Below are positions 61,282 to 64,000 of a stretch of DNA of 64,000 nucleotides, in pieces; positions within the stretch are counted from its first letter, which is position 1; every line of letters starts with the position of its first letter. This DNA comes from Actinomycetes bacterium (GTDB lineage Bacteria; Actinomycetota; Acidimicrobiia; Acidimicrobiales; Palsa-688). The stretch covers positions 30,833 to 94,832 of the forward strand of contig JAJYMB010000027.1 in NCBI GenBank assembly GCA_021787365.1, read 5' to 3'. The notes under the pieces were generated by a model, which saw nothing but the letters and a program-made list of their open reading frames with translations, was not told the DNA's origin and made no database searches. Made by a program: the position numbers and the translations under genes.

Positions 61282-62315
61282 GCCCCGCCCTCCCGAGCTG
61301 ACGCAGGCAGGGCTGACGCAGGCAGAGCTGACGCCGGCAGAGCCGACGCCGGCAGAGCTGAGGCCGGCAGAGCCGCCGCCGCCGGCGATGACACCGGTAT
61401 GCGCCGGCCAGGATCTCCCCCGGCCCGGCGTACCAGCCTGCAAAAGGCGCAGACCTCACCGACGGTGGGTGCGCCGCAACTCGGGCAGGGGTGGAGGCCG
61501 TCGCGCTCCTCGCCGGCCACCTCCGCCCCGAGCATGCCGCCGTGCTCCAAGAAGCCGTGGTAAAAGGCGGCTTTGGTGCCCGGGGAGCGCTCTTCGATGG
61601 TGTTGAGGGCGTCCTTGTAGCCGAGGTGCTTGTTGCCGGCCGACATGGGGCACTCTTCGACTTGGTAGTCGATCCCCCTCAGCACGCAGTACGCCGCCGT
61701 CTCGCGCTCGGCCAGGCGCACGAGGGGCTTCACCTTCCGGGGGAAGCCGTCCCCGCCCGGCAGCACCGGGCGTTGGCGCGCCAGGTAGGCCACGTCCCAG
61801 CGGAGCAGGTTGCCGAAGAGGACCGCCGCCTCGTCATCTAGGTTGTGGCCCGTTACGACCACGTCGTAGCCGCCCTCCAGGGCGGCGCGGTCGAAGATGT
61901 GGCGCTTGGACAGCCCGCAGGCCGAACAGGGCACCCTGTGGTCGGCGGCGGCCCCGCTCCGGACGTCGTAACCGTAGTCGCGCGGGAGGTCCACCTCGAC
62001 GAGGCGTGCTCCCCGCCGCTCGGCGAACGCTCGGGCGTACTCCCCCGACGGCTCGCTGTACCCGGCGATCCCGAGCCCGATGTACAGCCCGTCGGCCTGG
62101 TAACCGAGGTCGAGCAGGAGGTCCCACAAGGCGAGGGAGTCCTTGCCCCCCGAGACCGCCACCAGGGCGCGCTCGCCCGGTGCGATCATCTTGTGCTCCT
62201 CGATGGCGCGGGTCACCTGGTTGCGGCAGTAGGTGATGAAACAGTCCGGACAAAAGGCCGCATTGTGCCGCCGCAGCTCGACCACCGCCCGGGCGCGGCA
62301 GCTACGGCACTTCAC
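61278..62315 (-). CDS. TtuA/NcsA-like tRNA 2-thiolation protein
   Basis: The 345-residue PP-loop protein has SGGKDS at residues 55-60. An N-terminal zinc site (CRSC, CPDC) and a C-terminal one (CPSC, CAFC) are present, with catalytic-type cysteines in CSACGLSKRH and EECPMSAGN. It should transfer sulfur to a tRNA uridine, with the ubiquitin-like sulfur carrier encoded just upstream as the likely donor. The start overlaps that gene by four bases (ATGA). The last 30 residues are ALPAS repeats. Confidence 0.9.
   Translation of the reverse strand: MKCRSCRARAVVELRRHNAAFCPDCFITYCRNQVTRAIEEHKMIAPGERALVAVSGGKDSLALWDLLLDLGYQADGLYIGLGIAGYSEPSGEYARAFAERRGARLVEVDLPRDYGYDVRSGAAADHRVPCSACGLSKRHIFDRAALEGGYDVVVTGHNLDDEAAVLFGNLLRWDVAYLARQRPVLPGGDGFPRKVKPLVRLAERETAAYCVLRGIDYQVEECPMSAGNKHLGYKDALNTIEERSPGTKAAFYHGFLEHGGMLGAEVAGEERDGLHPCPSCGAPTVGEVCAFCRLVRRAGGDPGRRIPVSSPAAAALPASALPASALPASALPASALPASAREGGA
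61297..61372. repeat. 15-bp minisatellite coding the thiolase tail
   Basis: About five 15-bp units near GCTGACGCAGGCAGA, encoding ALPAS repeats in frame at the C-terminus of the TtuA-like protein. Confidence 0.75.
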
Positions 62316-62587
62316 TCGGCGCCACCCTGGCCCGCGGGGACCGCACAGTCCCGAGGAGCTCCGGTGCCTTCGGCCGGCCCGAGCGCCCCGCCCGACACGA
62401 CGGGGCGGATCTCGACTTCGGAGCCCTCTGCGATCATGATGTCGCCTGTGACGAGCGTGCCGTCGACTATGACGAGGACGGCCTCCCGCCGGAGCGCGAG
62501 CTGGCGCAGGAGCGCCTGCACGCCGACGGGGCCGGCGACCTCGACTTCTCGCCTAGGGTTGCGGAGCAGGACTTTCACTTCGCCCAT
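62312..62587 (-). CDS. Ubiquitin-like sulfur carrier (ThiS/MoaD/TtuB type) with tail
   Basis: A 91-residue protein. Residues 1-67 form a beta-grasp pattern (VKVLLRNPRREVEV, LVIVDGTLVTGDIMI, EGSEVEIRPVVSGG) ending in the Gly66-Gly67 used for thiocarboxylate formation. Normally such proteins stop there; this one continues for 24 residues including a second GQGGAE. It is coupled by ATGA overlap to the tRNA thiolase gene, so sulfur donation for tRNA thiolation is the probable role. The ATG at 62587 is used. The E1-like enzyme is not in the window. Confidence 0.85.
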   Translation of the reverse strand: MGEVKVLLRNPRREVEVAGPVGVQALLRQLALRREAVLVIVDGTLVTGDIMIAEGSEVEIRPVVSGGALGPAEGTGAPRDCAVPAGQGGAE

Positions 62588-62786
62588 TGTGGCGCACTTG
62601 GCTGATGACCAGCCGCTCACCGGTGCGAAGCTTCCCCGAGTAGACGACCTCGGGCTTCTTTCGGAACGCCCTCACGGCGAAACAGGCCAGCAGTGCTGCC
62701 CCTCCCACCGCCACCCATTTGGTGTCGCCCCCGAGGACCCCTTGCCTTAGGGCCCGCCTCAACAGCCTGGAGAGCAGCCTGTCCAT
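62553..62786 (-). CDS. Small membrane protein
   Basis: A 77-residue protein with a basic N-terminus (LLSRLLRRALRQG), one helix (WVAVGGAALLACFAVRAF) and a soluble end with VVYSGKLRTGERLVISQV. It overlaps the sulfur-carrier gene by 35 bases. Function unknown. Confidence 0.65.
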   Translation of the reverse strand: MDRLLSRLLRRALRQGVLGGDTKWVAVGGAALLACFAVRAFRKKPEVVYSGKLRTGERLVISQVRHNGRSESPAPQP

Positions 62787-62791
62787 CGAGG

Positions 62792-63046
62792 CTATACCCG
62801 GCGGATCTCGACAAAGGTGGAACGGCGCCGGCCGCTCCGCCGCCCCAGCAGGAACGCTGCGACCGTGACCGCCACCACCGCGCCCGCTGCCGCGTAAGTG
62901 ACCAAGGGCAGCTTGGAGCGCACCTGGCCCTCGACGCCGGCCACGAGTTCTTGCGCCTTGGTGCGGATGTCGTCGGCCGTTATCTTGCCGTTGGGGCCGC
63001 TCCCAGACGGCCTCCCGTTGCCCGAGATGTTGCGGACCACCTTCAT
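62792..63046 (-). CDS. Small single-helix membrane protein
   Basis: An 84-residue protein from the ATG at 63046, overlapping the upstream gene by four bases. A helical region (DIRTKAQELVAGVEGQVRSKLPLV) precedes one membrane helix (TYAAAGAVVAVTVAAFLLG) and a strongly basic end. Function unknown; ends six bases before the next gene. Confidence 0.7.
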   Translation of the reverse strand: MKVVRNISGNGRPSGSGPNGKITADDIRTKAQELVAGVEGQVRSKLPLVTYAAAGAVVAVTVAAFLLGRRSGRRRSTFVEIRRV

Positions 63047-63795
63047 CGTTTGGCTCCTCTTACGATCCTTGTCACGCAAAAGACGGCCACCAGCACGCAC
63101 AAAAGCGCCCCTCCCATGTAGGGCACCCAAGACCAGTTGCCCGAAAGGGGGTGGCCGCTGCCGTAGGGGTTAGGGCCGGCACTGCTGGCCACGAGCGTCG
63201 TCGGGACGCCGCGCCCCGAACTGCTGGGCGACGTCGTGGCGACGGGCGGGGGGGACACCGCCCGGACTGCGGTCGTCGTGGGAAGGGAAGAAGACGGGCG
63301 AACGGTAGTGGCCGGCGAGGTCGTGGCCACCGTGGTCTTGGACACTGTGGTCGTGGACACTGTGGTCGTGGCCACTGTGGTCGTCGTGGGTGAGGTGCCA
63401 GTCGTGGCCGCCGTGCTCTTTACTGAGGCCGTGGTCTTTGCTGAGGCTGTGGTCTTTGCTGAGGCCGTGGTCTTTGCTGAGGCCGTGGTCCGTGCTGGGG
63501 CCGTGGTCTGGGCTGGGGCCGTCGCTACCGGGGTGGCCGGGCCCGGGTCGCCGCCGGCGGCCGTCGTGGCGGACGTGCTGCCGAACTGCGCCTGCAGCGC
63601 CCGCAGGAAGCCCACGGCGAGCAGCACCGTCCCGATCGAGAGGACAACGGCGCCGGCGATGCCCTTCCCGAGCGTCTTCGCCTGGCGGACAACCGGGTCG
63701 ATGGTCTCCTGCTTGGCGTAAGCGACGATGTAGTCGAAGAGCTCGGACGGGCCGTCCTTTCCCCGCTTGGCGCCGGCAGGCTTTTGACCTGGCAT
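63043..63795 (-). CDS. Membrane protein with Thr/Ala-rich repeat loop
   Basis: A 250-residue protein from the ATG at 63795. A soluble N-terminus (ELFDYIVAYAKQETIDPVVRQAKTLGKG) is followed by one helix (residues about 45-68), about 140 residues rich in Thr, Ser, Ala and Pro, and a second helix near the C-terminus. The Thr-rich loop contains TTASAK repeats from an 18-bp unit and would face outward, possibly glycosylated. No family recognised beyond an actinobacterial DUF-like N-terminus. Confidence 0.7.
   Translation of the reverse strand: MPGQKPAGAKRGKDGPSELFDYIVAYAKQETIDPVVRQAKTLGKGIAGAVVLSIGTVLLAVGFLRALQAQFGSTSATTAAGGDPGPATPVATAPAQTTAPARTTASAKTTASAKTTASAKTTASVKSTAATTGTSPTTTTVATTTVSTTTVSKTTVATTSPATTVRPSSSLPTTTAVRAVSPPPVATTSPSSSGRGVPTTLVASSAGPNPYGSGHPLSGNWSWVPYMGGALLCVLVAVFCVTRIVRGAKR
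63419..63528. repeat. 18-bp minisatellite in the Thr-rich loop
   Basis: About six units close to TTTGCTGAGGCCGTGGTC, the middle ones nearly exact. Encodes TTASAK-type hexapeptides in frame. Confidence 0.75.
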
Positions 63796-63885
63796 CCCAT
63801 AGAAGCTAACCGCTCGGGCGCGCCCGCGCACACTAGCCTGGACTCCCACGTAGGTTTTACGGGCTAACACAACGGCGGCCCGGGG

Positions 63886-64000
63886 TCAACCAAAGGCCAG
63901 CCTGAGCCTGCGCCCTCCCCACCAGGGGACCGGGACGTCGGTCTCGGCGAACCCGGCGGCGAGCACGTACGGGTTGTGGGCTCGTTTGCCGAAGCGCACT
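63886..64000 (-). CDS. C-terminal fragment of a gene entering from the right
   Basis: Reading the minus strand from the window edge gives an open frame of 37 codons ending in TGA at 63886: RFGKRAHNPYVLAAGF, then PVPWWGGRRLRLAFG. The composition looks coding. The family cannot be told from this fragment. Confidence 0.5.
   Translation of the reverse strand, partial: VRFGKRAHNPYVLAAGFAETDVPVPWWGGRRLRLAFG

Noticed and set aside
59198-61459. 753-residue minus ORF as a fusion of methyltransferase and protease
   Set aside because: The first half is an out-of-frame reading of trmI; the protease starts at 60388 with an ATGA overlap.
1-64000. tRNA and rRNA genes, prophage, transposases
   Set aside because: I scanned for T-loop-like GGTTCGAATCC patterns and for transposase and phage proteins and found none; GTTCGAA matches fall inside coding genes. 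A covariance-model search could still find a missed tRNA.

Overview
The window is high-GC bacterial DNA, about 65-70% GC by eye, that most resembles an actinobacterium. The evidence for Actinomycetota is a complete Pup-proteasome locus (arc/mpa, dop, pup, prcB, prcA, pafA, pafB, pafC) together with HelY, a DUF4193 protein, the arc-trmI neighbourhood and frequent GTG/TTG starts with 4-base gene overlaps. The overall layout would suit an Acidimicrobiia-like lineage, but that placement is inference. No rRNA, tRNA, CRISPR array, IS element or prophage was seen.

Left part (1-22.3 kb): carbohydrate uptake and use. The minus-strand operon 7087->1 encodes two CUT1-type permeases, a sugar-binding protein, a GH36 alpha-galactosidase, GalT and GalK (cut by the window edge), so alpha-galactosides are imported, split and fed to the Leloir pathway. 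A ROK repressor is divergent, and both directions carry a near-identical 14-bp element in inverted orientation. A fused two-domain CUT1 permease with a shortened N-terminus and a polyol dehydrogenase follow. A second cluster has a family-5 binding protein, a LacI regulator, a GH39 xylosidase-like enzyme and an Opp/Dpp-type DppBCDF transporter, with palindromes that could be LacI operators. It is probably an oligo-xyloside system built on peptide-type ABC parts. An isoaspartyl peptidase closes this part.

22.3-23.5 kb: a small accessory patch with a VapBC toxin-antitoxin pair and a 53-residue zinc-ribbon mini-gene. The TA pair lies between two inverted copies of a 16-bp sequence, with an attC-like hairpin between vapC and the right copy.

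23.5-30 kb: an acyl-CoA dehydrogenase, HMG-CoA lyase, biotin-dependent carboxylase alpha and beta subunits and a divergent enoyl-CoA hydratase, together a leucine/isovalerate degradation (liu-type) cluster. 30-44.6 kb: a membrane GGDEF-EAL protein with an unusual insertion, enolase, several conserved actinobacterial proteins of unknown role, a double-domain ThyX-like protein, an O-methyltransferase, an alcohol dehydrogenase and a secreted clan GH-A-like hydrolase.

44.6-64 kb: housekeeping and protein turnover. From right to left on the minus strand: ferredoxin (plus strand), arc, dop, pup, prcB, prcA, pafA, pafB, pafC, lepB, zinc-ribbon protein, mini membrane protein, tatA/B and helY. To the right of arc are a MarP-like protease, TrmI, a TtuA/NcsA-like tRNA thiolase and a ubiquitin-like sulfur carrier, translationally coupled, plus small membrane proteins.

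Two observations stand out. First, the last codons and stop of arc (-GQYL-stop) lie inside a 14-bp unit repeated eight times; because 14 is not a multiple of 3, all three reading frames entering the array end in -GQYL. Second, the ubiquitin-like sulfur carrier continues 24 residues past its Gly-Gly, so it would need processing. In-frame GC-rich minisatellites also encode the C-terminal tails of PafC, PafB, PrcA and the tRNA thiolase.
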